From: Bactrocera neohumeralis
Taxonomy: Eukaryota > Arthropoda > Insecta > Diptera > Tephritidae
DNA: 64,000 nucleotides
Direction: 5' to 3'
NCBI RefSeq assembly: GCF_024586455.1
Contig: NC_065923.1
Span: 69,289,076 to 69,353,075, forward strand
Each line of letters starts with the position of its first letter. The first letter of the stretch is position 1. The notes beneath the pieces were generated by a model. The model saw nothing but the letters and a program-made list of their open reading frames with translations. It had not been told where the DNA came from and ran no database searches. The position numbers and the translations under genes are program-made. Below, one piece after another: positions 25,401 through 40,400 of the stretch.

Positions 25401-28400
25401 CCCTTAGATGTAGGTCGTGGAATCACTCCACTCCCCTTCACTGCCGGCAGTAACTCTAAACTTCTTTGTAACTGTTTTTGTATTGCACGTTTTACTCTAT
25501 CTCTTAGAAGCTTTTATGGAAAAGTTGTTCATTCAACGAGATATCTTCACGAAATTCGGCAAGGATTACTGCCTAGGTCAATAATGCAATTTCTGAAAAA
25601 AATGTTCAGATCGGATCACTATAGCATATAGCTGTCATACAAACTGACCGATCAAAGTTCTTGTAAGCAATCTTTTCTGTTTGCGTACGGTATTATAGCT
25701 TCGCTGCAACCGAACTTATTATGATTTTTATATTTTCCGCTAGTTACACCATGTTGTATTCATTAAACTTGCGTCCATCATGTCTCCAAATTGACGCGAC
25801 CATATTCCATCAGTTTATGTCTATGGCACGCCAACTCCATTCACGTTTACGCCAACAGCTGCTGGCTGCTGATCTCGCTCACCCCTCCCGCCGCTTCATA
25901 CACAAACGACTTCTAAATCATGTTCAATCATCCAGTTCTTCTACTCATAATCACGAGCACTGCTTGCTGATCTTACAAAATCCCAACGACGCGCTGTCGT
26001 CCCCGGCTTGTTGCTTTTTGCTTTCATTGTCGGGTCTTGGGCGGCAATGCAACAACACTGTGTTTTGCATGAATTTTTCCCATGTGATTAATGTCGAGCA
26101 ATTCGCAATTTTTAATTTATTTTCTCTTTTTTTTTTGCCAGCATACACTCGCAAATTCTGCAGACATTCGCGTTTTCAGCGGCATCTGTGCGCTTATTGC
26201 AGCGCAAGTCCATTGCTGACGCCAACGGATCGTGCATATATATGTACCTGCATCGGGATGTGAGTTAATCTATATGCAAATACATGTGTAGTTAATTTTT
26301 TAATCTTCCGTACAAGTGTCACCAGTCGAGTCAGTCGCACAGCCAAGCAACGCAACCGATTCAATGGCCTCAGCACGATCAACGCCTCGCTTACTTTGCT
26401 TGCGATCACTTTTGATTCACTGAAGTTTCTGTGTCTGTCCAACTGCTTGACTCCTCAGCCGCTTAACTTGACATACTATTATTTATAAGTTCGCACAAAT
26501 ATATGTACACATGTAGGTTTGTATGTAATTGCGTTTGTGTACTTTAGTTGTGACTCAAAAGTGTTCGTACCGATCGTGTTCTTGCTGGCGATCGCTCGTC
26601 CAGATGTGGTCTTGTCGCCAAGTGGCACTTCTGGTGTGAATGGTGACACTAAGTGCGCAAAAACATGAGGGCGTTTGTTGTACAACGGTATGTACTTATA
26701 TATAGTATTTATTTTGGTGCAAAGAGTAATGAGCATCCGGAAGAAAGCCTGAAAGACTTGCGGTAATTTGCTTAAAATTGTTCAAAATTAATTATAATTG
26801 GAATATGTTTAAGGTTTTATCCGCAGTGTTGTTGAACTTCACTGACTCTTTCTCTACTTTGGAAGTCGCGTCGATTATTTATCTAAATCATTTTTTTCAG
26901 AACAAGCTCCTTTTTCTTACAACGTTTTTATTTTCAGACGTGTGGTTTTCAATGAGCCGATACTTTTTTCGTAATTGGTCTTTCTGACAGCACGTTTACT
27001 GCGAAGACGCTTTGTTGCATTGGATCATAGTATAGAAGAAGATCTGATTGAGTCCATCCACCACTTTGCGGAAGATCTTGGTTTCTTCTTCTTCTTCCTT
27101 ATTAAATAAACACCGCAAAGCCGAGTTTACAACAGCGCGCCAGTCGTTCTTTCTTTTGGCTGTTCGTAACGTCGGCTCATCAGATGTTGTCATTGTCCAT
27201 GCCTCTGTACCATATAGCAGAACGGCGATGATGAGTTACTTGTAGAATTTGGTCTTTGTTTGTCGAAACTACTGTGTCCGTAGTAACACCTTTTGGCAAG
27301 AGTTATTCTGCGTTGGATTTTGAGGCTGACGTTTTTGTTAGTATTAATGCTGGTTCCAAGATAGACGAGATCTTGGTTTGCAGGTTTTTGGTTACAAAAT
27401 CCAACTCGTGCAAGTATTGAAGCCGAAAACACATCAAGCGTGGAGCACGTTCGGTAAATGGACGCAAAACGGGATATAGGAATTGGACGGTTTGTTTTCA
27501 ACAAGACGACGCTACATGCTGTACATCAATCAATTTATTGAAGAAGACTTTTGGTGAACTAGTTATTTAGCCTCGCGGGCCTGTGGCGTAGCCTCCAAAA
27601 TCATGAGATTTATCACAGCTGAACTCTTTTTAGGATTTTATGAGGTTGCTTATTTACCCACATAAGTCCGAAATGATTGACGCCTTGAAAGAGAATATAC
27701 GGCATATCATTGCTGACATACGGCTGCAAAGATTGGGTCTCTCAGCTGGAATTTATTCTAGCCAGTCGTGGTAGACAATCATCTTGATATCTCTATTTAT
27801 ATTCGACTACAAAACTCAGACAGGATTTCCTAGCGAAAGTTCTAGGTATAGCAAAAGCATGTGAAGTTCTATTGAACAACAATGAAAGGGTACCGAGATG
27901 CACTATAAATACACGGACAGTCAGGCGGCATTGTTGCCTTGTCGACAACAACTACACGAAGGCTTTAAGTTGACTGGCAAGTCCAAGCCACTTGTTCATA
28001 ATTTGGGTTCCCGGTCAATCGAATATTTTCGGCAACGAAAAGGCAGGCTAGATGACAAACCTAGCAGCGTTTTTAGACAAATCCGAGACGGAGTCAATAT
28101 CATGCCCATTAACTAACCAGATATAACCCAAATATGATAGGAATAGAGCCAAGATCTACCATTTAGGTCAAGAAATAGTATACAGACTTACAGCTACTAT
28201 AACGGGACACTGGCCTTTTGGAGAGCTTGCCTTATGTATAACAATATTTGTTGCAGCTGCCAGCTGAAGGAGTATACGGAGATGGTTTTCCACTTCCTCT
28301 GTGAATGCCATCACAAAGCCCATACAAAATACTTGGAACCCATCAGGCACCAAACCTTCAATGGGATATACAAGTATGTAAGCTGTTTCATTGAGAGCAA

Positions 28401-31400
28401 CATATGGTTTGAGCGCAACGATGAAACGAAATGGCAAGATTATACGGTTCCAAGATGTTACAACAAAATGGCGCATCTAGCGCCAATTAAGTCTAACTAA
28501 AGTTAGAATCAGTAATGAATTCATAGGAATAATGGAAACACTAGAGATTGCAACAAAATGGCATTCGACATGTTAAGTGAATCAGAAACAGTAAATTTCG
28601 ATAGAACTTAAGCCAACCAAGTTTAGAGCAAGACAAGTCTATAGCATTTAATATGTAACCCGAAAGCCGAAAAGCAATTTCTTAAGGACAATACTCAAGC
28701 GCTGATGAAGATGAAACAGTAATCCGTTTCGATGATGAAGCTTCATTCGTTTCCACGACAGTCGGATCTACGTAACCGCAACGGACTCGGTCAAATACTG
28801 TCAACTCAGCAGAATTATGCCGCTACAACAACAACATGAAACAGTAATCAATACATAGAACAAATCACCAATGAGCATTTAGATGATTTCGTCTTCAAAC
28901 AGATTCTCAACTGCGGCAACCTACAAATTTTTATTAGAAGTCGTACATCAAAGAGTTTTCAAAAGAAACTTTGTGACAAAATAATGCAGAGATAATTAAA
29001 TAATTTATTTTATTTCTTCCATTGGTATGAAGTATGTACATAAAAACTATTTCTTAAGTCGCACTTTTTAAAAAACTATATTTTTTAATCTACAACAACA
29101 CTACCAAACAACAATTGAGTGCTTGTTAAGCATTTGCTACTAGCTGTGTGGTCGATTCGCGCAAAAATACAAAGAAGAAAAAAACAAAAACAAAGCAAAT
29201 GCAAATTTTATTTTTATACCCATTTCACTGCTTTATTAGTGTGTGTAAGTTTGTATTTTTTTAGTAATTAGTTACTGTGACAGCGCAAAGAAAATGTCGC
29301 GCTGTAGCTTCAAAGCAAGAAAAAAGTAAAAAACTGACAAGTGTTTTGGTTCTGTGCTCGTAAATTTGTATAGCACAGCTGTGAGCAATATTTGAGTGAG
29401 AAAGTGTGGCAATTGAAACAAGTGGAAAATAGAAACAATTTTTTTTGTTGTTGTGCGGCTGACCGTACAAAATAATTTTAGTTACCATGTGTTTATAGAG
29501 TTAAGATGGCTATGTGCATTAGGGTGGAAAAAATTTAGTAATAATATTCAAAAACATTTTTGAAAGTCATAGAAAAAAAATTGAAATGTGAGATTTGAAA
29601 TCGACTGCTAGTCTAATTTTAATTTATATATTTAATGTCCTTTTCAAGTGTTTTTTTTAAAGCACATTAAAGAGGATTGAACTATTACCGGAAAATTTTA
29701 AATTTATGGGTTATAATGTTGTTGTTGTTGTTCTTGTTTAACGATTATCCAGACCCTGTTTAGGGTGGGACCTATCATCGAAATCACTGAGCTGTAGGCT
29801 CAAGAAGCGAGCTGTTTCGACGGCTTCGGACCATAGAAAGTAGGGTGCAAGATAAGTGCATTTCATAGGGCATGCAAAGAGGTTATGATTAGTATCATGC
29901 GGCGTCTCATTGCATGCAGCACGTAGATTTTATACATTAGGATCTATTTTATATAAATAGAAGTTTAATCTTCTAGAATACTCAGAACGAAGTTGCGCTA
30001 AGGTCACACTTGATTCACGCGGCAACTTGAGTGCTTGTTTAGCTTTGAGTGGTGTTTGGACTCTTAAGTACGCCATTCACTGGGAGAGAGCCAATGAAGG
30101 TGTTAATAGCTCCACTGTGAATAGCATTCGGTAGCCGTCGGAAATTGGTCGCGTCCGAAATTTGGTCAGTATATTGTTCAAGTTCGTCGACATGCTGAAT
30201 GAATGCTTTCCTGATCTTCTTAGGAAGCTGTTCCACTTCAAGCAGCTGACTGAGGGGATGGTTTCAGCGAAAACACAGGAGCTGCAACTGCTTGGGAAGA
30301 AGTGTGTTATGTTCCTTTACAAAGGGCATACGGGCCTCATTATGTAGATGCTCGATGAAAGACAACAGTAGATCTCCTGTTATAGTCTAGAGTCGATATG
30401 CAAGACTTATTTTCTACATCTACGTCCGGCTACATCTTAAGGTTTTCACCAGTTCGGTACTTTAAAAGCCAAAGCAAGAAATTGCAGTGTAATTAATTCA
30501 ACTATTAGCAGTGAATTATCGATTTTTATCAATCGAATCAAACCATAAAGAAATGGTTTCGGAATTTATTGATATTATTAAACTATCAAAAGTGAATTAT
30601 GGATACATATTAATTTATCAAAAGTAAATTTTTGACATTGTTCGATAACATCCAAATGTCAGAGTTGAATTATCGGTTATCGGCATTATCAGACTATGAA
30701 AAGTTGATTATCAATATGTATTTATGGATAGAATCAAACCATAAAAAAGAATTATTGGAATTTATCGATATTTTAAACTATCAAACTTGAATTTCTGGTA
30801 TCTATCGATAGATTCAAGTCATCGAAAGTGAATTATTGGAATTTATTGATGTTGTCAAACCTTAAAAAAATTAATTATCAATTTTTATGGGTATTTGTCA
30901 AACATCAAAGGTGATTTGTCAATAGTTATCGACATTATCAGACTATGAAAAGTTGATTATCACTATTTATGTATATAATCAAACAACTAAAAGTGAATTA
31001 TCGAGATCTATTTATGTTATCAGGAAAGAAAAGAGAGTTTTGGACATGTATCTATGTTGCCACAAGTGAACTAATAGAATTTATCGATATAAACAAAATA
31101 TAAAGTTAATTATCGACATTTATTGATTTTATTAAAATGCCAAAAGTAATTTAAACGATATTACTAAACTATCAAAAGTTGATTATCGATATTTATCGAT
31201 TTTATAAAACTGTCAAAAGTTAATTTATCGATATTACCAAACTATCAAAAGTGAACTATGAAAATTTATAAACATTTTCTAGCTGTTAAAAATTAATTAT
31301 CGATATTTATCAATAACATAACACTTTTTTAAGACTATTATCAACATTTATCGATACTATCAAACTATACATATGTATTTAATTATCCATATTATCAAAC

Positions 31401-34400
31401 TAACACAAGTGTGTTATCGATATTTAAAACATGGTATATATGGAATATTGGGAAAAAATGGTATCATCTTCAAGTCCTAATATTATGAAATTATAAGAAT
31501 TAAATTGCCGAAAATTATCGATATTTCCAAAAAATTTAATTATCGACCTATAATTAACAAAGTAACACAAGTGTTTCATCGATATTTAAAATATAGTATG
31601 TATGGCATATAGGAGAAAACTGGTATTATTTTCAAGTGTCGACATTATAAATTTATGAGAAGTGAATTATCGAAAATATTCGATATCACCAAAAAATTCA
31701 ATTATCGAAAATTATCGATATCAGACAAAAATTCAACTATCGACTTTTTTCGATATTTTCAAATTGCAAAATGTGAATTACCGTAAACTTCAAAGCACCA
31801 TACATACCATCCGAACGAGATAAGATCGTATTGCTTAAGTCATCTAATGTATGACGACGTAGTAAATCGCACATAACTGAAAATATTATTATTATAACAA
31901 ATGTCCATACTTAATCAATACATTTATAGCACTCTAAAACCGCAACTACTGAACAAAATCGCAGATATAATCGTATTAATAATAAAAATCTCAAAGCAAA
32001 GTAATAAACTCTCTAAGCAAGCCAGTAGGCAAATAAAACAAAGCAATACAAATAAATGCGACGTCAAAATGACAGCGACGACAACTACCGCCGCAGCAAG
32101 CAACCAATAACAACAACAGCAACAACAAAGTCAACAAAATCAGCACAAAACAACCAATAAGCACAGCACAGCACAAAGGCAACACTTAAATGTTAATAAC
32201 CAAAAAGCAACAACAAACGTTGAACAGCATGTGCACTACGAAGTGGCAGCAACCGGTCGTTGGCGACACAAACACATGTTGCACAAAACAACAAACACCA
32301 AGTTGCAATAGCAAACGTTTGCAGTGGGGGAACGCATACATATGCTGTGCTTGCGAAGCGAAGACATTCTAATCGCCAATGGCTACTCGACCCACTCGTC
32401 CCGAGAGCACCAACACCTCGCTGATCGTCGCACTTGTCAGTATATGTACATATATGTACATACACAAGTATGCATGTAGGTGAATGTAGAATTGCTTGCA
32501 TGTGGCAGCAAATTTCATGTGCGCCGTTGTGGCAGCAGTGCCGGTGGCAGGCTCGCTCGCTGACTCGTTCCTTCGTTCATTCACTTCGATGACAGTTCAT
32601 CATTATTCAAATGCAACAGCACTTTATTCTTAATCATTTGTTGTTGTTATCTGGCTATTATTTGTTATTGCTATTGTTGCTGCTAGTCTATGTGTGTTGT
32701 TGTAGTGTGTTTTCATTTATTGCAACAACATTTGCAATTCAATGCACAAACATTAATCGCGTTGGCAACAACAACAACTACTAGGTGTGTGTATGTGTAT
32801 GGCGTGCATCTACTTATGTATATGTATAATATTTATGGCAAGATTTTGTTTCTCTTGAGCAATTGTCGCCTCGAGACTCGGTTTGCATAGCAAATCATTT
32901 AGATTATTAAATAATTGTTGCTGAGACAGGAAGCGCTTATTTATTTTTGCATTTAATCAATTCGTATAAAATAAATTAAAAACAAAAACAAGCAAAGACG
33001 TTAACTTAAGTTATAATACCCTTCTCAAATACAAAAGATTCCTTACAAGAACTTGTTTTTGATGGGTCAGTTTGTACGACAGCTACATACATATATACAG
33101 TAGTTCAAGGCACGTCGCCATAATTTTTTTGGCCGTACAGGTTCAGTTGAGACGAGCTCCTGATTCGTGCCCGAACCTGGCTCTGAACATAAGCTCTCAT
33201 AAGGACAAATGTCAACCCTCGCGAGGCCTCCTGCTTGCACAGATAATCACAGGGTTCATAAAGGGCAACTGTTACAATGACGGAGGTAGCGGCTTGAAGT
33301 GGAGACCCACCAGAAAAAAATTAAAAAATTACACCGCAACAACAACAAAAAGAACAACTTAATAAAGATGACCAAGTCGAGGAATACGGGAGCATCTTCC
33401 GTAGAAGTAGTAGGATACTTACCCCCTCTACTCATCGTCACTCCAAAACAACCTGACAAAACTGGAGAAAAGACAGCCTCAAGAAAAACACCATCGGCGA
33501 AACTAGGAGAAGGAAAGAGACGGGCAGAAGAGCAATCCTTAGAAGAGTGCAAGGGTATCATGCAAATTATGGTGGCGATGGCAAAACAGAAGAACGTCAG
33601 CATGGACTTAAGAACGCAATGGCACAGCTATATGAACTCTTTGACGTAATCAAGAGTTACCGTAGATACTGGCTCATCACAGAAAATGAGAAAAGACGGG
33701 GACATCAAAGCAGACGCATCACGACACTCGAGTCCATAACCTCGAAGCGGCGCGCGACAAGCCCTGTGGATCCTCGAGAAACAGTGCGACCACAAAACTA
33801 AAAGGACGGTCAGTGGCAAAGATTTTTAACTAAAAAAGCAAGGAAGACCCACACAAGCGAAGGAACGGTGGAGGAACCACATTAAAACGAAAAAGAGAGA
33901 CAGCAAGGTAGGAATATAGCTGCAAGCCAGAGAGCAAGTAATAGGCTCAAACGACAATCAGAGTCCGTGATCATAAAGCTAGCAAAAGGTAATAGCTACG
34001 CAGAGATTCTTAAGAATAACCACAGCAAAAATACATCTTAAAGAAGCAGAGGTTAAGATCAAAGGTATCAATTACCCCGCACCAATAAGGTCGCCTGGAT
34101 GCAATGGTACGCAGATGAGGAAACTTCAGACCTGCCAGAACACGCACTCCGGACCACGACAGGATGCCGCTTGATGTCTCCCGTCGAACATCCACATAGT
34201 GAGACGCTTATGCTCCCAGTTAAGGAGAAGAATGAACTCCACTCCAAGCAGTTCCTGCTAGGATGTTTTCGAAGAAATTACCCTTGTGCCTCTTGCTAGG
34301 AGCGGAACTGCCTCCTAGGAGCATCAAGAGGTCTTTTTTAACTACGTCGACGACATCGTACAGTACGCCGACCGAACTTCGGACGCAACTAAATTCCGAC

Positions 34401-37400
34401 AGGTACTGACCGCCATTCACAGTGGAGCTATCAACACCTTCACTGACTCCCTTCTAGTGAATGGCGTTCTTGGAATCAAATCACCACCCATCGCCGACAA
34501 AGAGCTCGAGTTGCCGCGAGAAACGCGAGTGACCCTAGCGCAGCTTCGTTCTGAATATTGTAGCAGGTTGAACTCCTACTTATCCAGAATAGACCCTGAC
34601 ATATCCAATATATGTCCTGCATGCAGTGAGTCTCCGCATGACACTGGCCACCTCTTTGCATGCCCTGCCAATCCTACTCATCTAACACCCCTTTCCTTTG
34701 GTCCGACCCCGTCGAATCAGCACGTTTCTTGGGCCTCGCGCTAGATGACATCGACGGCAACCTGGATAACCCTTACCATCCTAACGGGGATTGATAACCG
34801 TTAGAACAACAACAACAACATCAAAGGGATCCGTAAAACAGGAGCCGGGACCCTACTATTAGAGCTGGAGAAGTGACAGTCTGCGAGACACTCAAGACCA
34901 CCTTTCAAGAATCTGCAACTGTGGCCGACCTTATATGAAAGGCTACTATAGAGATTAGAGACCTCGACTCACTTATTTACAACAAAAGAGGAAATAGCAG
35001 GGGCTGTAAAAGAAGCGCTACAGGGCCCTATCGAAGACTCGATGATAAACATAACAAGAGAGTCGGTAAGAGCATATATAATGCTAGATCAGGACAAAGC
35101 TGACGTACTGATGCGATAGGCGCGCATTAAAATTGGCTGGATTAACTGCAGGCTGCAACTGAAATAAAGCTTCAAAAGGTGCTTTCGCTGCTTTGGGCCA
35201 AGGCACTTAACCTGGGACTGTAAAAGACCCGACAGGAGAGCGCAAGGTATGCGGCCAACCAGGTCAAAAATAGAAAGAGTGCACAAAGCGCCCTCATGCT
35301 ACCTTTGCGAAGAGGCTAACAATGTTCTGGGCTCCGCAAAATGTACGGTATATAGGAAGTACCAAAACAAAGGAATATTCTACCGGCCAAAATTATTCCT
35401 AATACCGGATCACAGTATGCCATCTCACGTCTAATACTTCTCAAAATCGGACGTTAACTTTTCAAGCTCCCAGATGTTAACTAAGAGGACCACAAATCTC
35501 ATGGAAAATTATAAATTAAAATAACGGTCAATATTACTTAAACTTGTTCAATTATAATACGGTAGACAATTTTACTGATTGCATAAATCAATATTAATAT
35601 TTAGATAACGTATATTTGGGGTAAGCCATGGCGTATGAGTTATCACTTTGTCATGATTTGTTCTCAATCTCGTGTTCGTTCATTGGAGCGTACTCACTAC
35701 GGATATAGGAATTGCTTTTGTTTGAAAATAACGTTGAAATAATGAAGAATAATGTTGTGTTCATGAAATTTGTCCAGTTATGGAAGAGGTCCGGCTATGA
35801 GGACTGTCCGTAATGGTGAATTTTGCCGTATTTTGGCTTTTTAACTCCGCGATATATTAGGTAGAAAACTAATTTCGAGTTACTATTTTATCCCCGAGTA
35901 AGAAAGAGACAAAAATACGAGCTAAAAGCGCGAAATTAAAGTTTTCTGAAATTTGTCCAGTTATGGGAGATGCCCGGCTATGAGGATTGTTCCTAATGGG
36001 AATTTCAGTGTATTTTATCTATTTAGTATAAGTTTTCAGTTTATTCGGCAGATAGTTCCGTAGATATGAACTTTAAACGCATTTTCTCGAAACGCTGTTT
36101 TCAGAGTACATACTATATGCATGTAGGTGAGAAGAATTTCTCCAAATCGATCGTCTTGCAATTTTCACACGACTTTCTCGGGTTATGATTGAAGAAATAA
36201 GATTTTTGAAAATAATTTCGACTTTCGAAGCCACTCGGAAAAGTAAATTATTATATTTCCCAAAAACAAAAACAAAAAAACTTTGAATGGAAGCCGCCAT
36301 TTTGTTAACAATAAAAATGTTTACTAGTCCTGCGATCATTGCCTGTTTTCAACTATATTCATAGCTCCGCCCAAAAAACAACGCCCACAAATCACACTAG
36401 CAAACACACACATATGGATTTTTATAGTTTTTCCAACACCCACATGATCAACACCTTCCCAACAACCAATACAATTCGAGGCACCTGTCGAGCGCCAACA
36501 ACACAAACGCACAAAACGAGACATACAAACGCTGTGTGTGCGTGTATGCGTGCAAGCAAAAAGATACTAATATACATATTTGTATACATATGTACACTTC
36601 TATTATTATTCTAAGCACTCCCCGTCGGCACACATATCATATCAAGTTGCCAGCAAGCAAAGATATAGATAGACAAATGGACAGCATTGGTGACAATCGA
36701 TCAAAGTGTGCCGCATCGTCGTTTACGAGCGTGTACGCTGAATGATTCATAAAACTTGGCAATACGCAAATTGTGTGTATATACCCTATAAGCATATGCA
36801 AATATGAATATTAAACACATAGACATGTGTGTGTGTGCATGTGTTTGTGTGGTTTAGTAAATATTATAGCGACTCATGTATGCTATTAAAAAGAAATTCG
36901 CACAATTAATTTCCTGGCATACAAATGAAGCTCGGCAATAAACAAACAATGACCTTAAGTCGTAGAAGTGTCAAATTCACTCGAAGCAGTAATATTTCAT
37001 GTGCTAATCGAAGGTGTTGGCTGGGTAGCCATACGAAATGGCGGGCCTTCATTTATCAAATGTCAAAAATGAGAAATTTGATCTTAGAAACGTGAATGAT
37101 TCGACAAGTTGTCAATGTAAAAATTGTTTTCATTAATTACACATATAAACTTTATGATTTTAGAAGATATGGGGTGCCTTTTTAGAGCTATAGAAATTTG
37201 TATGATATCTCAAATAATTAATATACTTGTATATGTTTGTAATCTATAAATATATATAAAACATACATATGTATATGTATAATTTATATGATTTCAGAAG
37301 ATATAGGGTGCCTTTTTAGAGCTATAGAAATTTGTATGATATTTCAAATAAATATACACATATGTATGTGCGTAATCTATAAATATCTAATAAGTGATCT

Positions 37401-40400
37401 CAAAAATATAGGGTGCCTTTTTGGTGTTATAGAACTTTGAGTTATATTTCAAATATACATATGTATGTATATTGGTTTGCAACTTTTTTGGGGTAACTGT
37501 TCGATTAGCTGGCTTGATGTATGCCCACAAAGTGTAGTATAACGGAATATAACTATGGGAATCAGAGGGTGGCTTATTTATGATTCGACACCTACATATG
37601 TTTCGGTTTGTCCCCTTTCGGTTTTCTGTTATAAATCCTTACATAATAATTCGATAAAGCATGCAGAGCATAAATGTCAAAATCATCTGTTTACTTTGAC
37701 GGCTGTTTTCATAGCTCACTCTCCAATATAGTCAAAAATGTAGTATATAAAACGTTTTAATTTCAAAAAAAAACTTCAAAAAAAAAAACAAATGGCGATA
37801 CTTCATTTTATTATAAATATAATTTATTTATTGTTAAAAAAAAATAATATATATATATTTAAAAAATGCATATATAAAATATATATCTAAAAAAAAACTG
37901 CCCGCTCCGGGATTAGCAGGGATAGTTATCAAATTAATTGAAGTTTTTTTTGAGGAAAAAAAAAAAAAATAAAAAAATGGCGAACTTCCAAAAAATTTAT
38001 TTAAAAAAATTGTCAAATTTTCAAAAAGATAAAAAAAAAAAAAAAAAAAAAAAAAAATAGCGAACTTAAAAAAAAAATGACGATTTTACTTAAAAAAAAA
38101 AACGATTATTTTATATAATTGATCGTGTTAAATTTTTTTCGTGTATTTTTTCGAAAAATTCATTCAAAATCAAAAATTTAAAAAAAAAAGATCCCCAAAA
38201 GTCAATTTCTACAAAAGTTATGGCTATTTGAAAATAAAAAAGCCATTTTTTTGAAAAATTCATAACTTTTTTGAAGTTGGACAAAAAATTTTGAAAAAAT
38301 TCTCAAAAATGTTTTTCAAAGGGTAGAAAAGGATGGATAAGTTTCAGCAAAATCTAAAGGGGTCGTGTTCAAAAGTGGTCGATTTGGTATGGAATACCCT
38401 ATATATATGTATATATGTATATATATCTTTAAATATTATTAACCAGCCCACCAAGAGTAAATAATCAAAGGCAAAGGCCTTCCACTGCTTAGTAGGTGTT
38501 TAAATTTAGCAAAATTGTCACATTTACATTTTTTTTTTCATTTTAATTTATTTTATTTTATTTCTATTTTTATCTTTGTACTATTTTATACTCAACAGCC
38601 GCGGCGCACATTCTTCATTGGCCTCGTCGACGCGTGTCAAATGCGCTAATGCCACAGTGATCGTGATGCGGCTTTTAGCAAAGCTATTTTTTACAAAGAT
38701 TTTTATTTTATTTTGTATAATGATGTGTTTGATGATATACATATGTATATACTGAGCAGGTTTTCTTTTTTTATACTCAGATTGATCTATATCGGAATGT
38801 ACATATGTAGATTATTATATTATATTCTGAAAAGCATTACTTCATGTAAGTAAATATTAAGACCTTTCGGGAGTTATATGCACTGGTGACTTTCGAATTT
38901 AAGTGAAAATAGTTTTGGATATAGTTTTTGTAAGAATTTTTTTAACTTACTGTAATCGGCTGCCAAAATTTAAACGCGTTTTCTCGAAATGCTATTTTCA
39001 GATTCGGTGAGGAAAATTTCAAACAATATTAAATATATTTTCCAATAATAGGTTAGATTAGATAAATAGGCTGATTGCTTGTAAGGCCACGAAAAATTCC
39101 ATTTGGACAGCTAGAGACGCTTGTCCGTTGCGATGCCAAGAACTCCTAGGCACCCAGACAAGTTCAACATTGAAGTAGCTTGATACTACTGATAGTGAGG
39201 TCATGGACTCCTTGACTAGCTCTGAGCTCACAGTCAGCGGCCTCAAGGTCTATATGAAGTTTTGCGCCTCATCCCCAGCGTCTCTGCCCCACTCACATAT
39301 CTCTCGGAGGTAGGTGGGCGGAGAAGATGCCGCTGTAAATAGGTTTCGTGGCTCAGTCCAAGTTATCAAAAATGCAGTCGATTGAGAGAATAATTCGGGA
39401 TATCTCTCTCTCTCTCTGTCTGGGTCACTTAATGTGCCCAGCTTCCCGGAGTCTGATTGCAACTTTCACAGCCATGCATCAGCCGGCTATGTCCCCCGGT
39501 GCTATATGTAGAGGGCCACTAAGTGCCACCGTATACGTGGTGCAACACTGATGCCAATGAGAGCCACGAGTATTTGGAAACCGGCGTTTTGTCAAAAAAT
39601 TAAAATTTTGACTAGTTTTTCGCCATTACCTGTATTCATCTATTATAATTATTAATTATTTTTTTGGTATTTGGATTAAAAGTAATTTTAAGTTTTATTT
39701 TTGATGACAGCAGATATTTCGTCTTGCCTTCGTTAACTACTGGACTCATTTGCTTCACTTCCTTATCCAAACTGGAGAAAGCAGAACTAACGGTGCGGTT
39801 ATTGAGGCCAATGATATCGATGTTATCGGCGTACGCCGGCAGTTCTACGCTCTTGCAGAAGATTGTAACTTCTCTATTCAGTTCTGCAGCTCAAATTATT
39901 TTCTACAGTAGCAGTTTGAAGCAGTCGCTCGATAGCGAGCTGCCTTGTCTAAAACCTTGTTTGGTATCGCACTGCCCCGAGAGGTGCTTCCCGATCCCGA
40001 CGGAGCTTTTGGTATTGCTCAACGTCACTTTACACAGCCGCGTTTCAGACATAGCGGACATATCATTTTCGTGCTGTCAAAAGCTGCTTTGAAATCAACG
40101 AAAAGCTGGTATGCGTCGATCCTTTTTTTCTCTTGAAACTCAGTCCGCATATTTCTTGGTTTTCTTTTGAAATTATGTCTTCATATTAGGCAATAAATTT
40201 TCTTTAACAGTTATGTTTTTGAAGCTCCAAGCAGCTGCTCAGTTTATTAACCTTGAAATTTTCACAGAATTTATAAAAAGTCGTAATATATTTGAAGGCT
40301 TCATTACAACATGACTGCCTTAGACATTTCTAATTATTGTCTGCTAACTTGCGCACACATTTCCAGAGCCTAACAAGAGTAGCATTTTCAAAGCGAAGCA

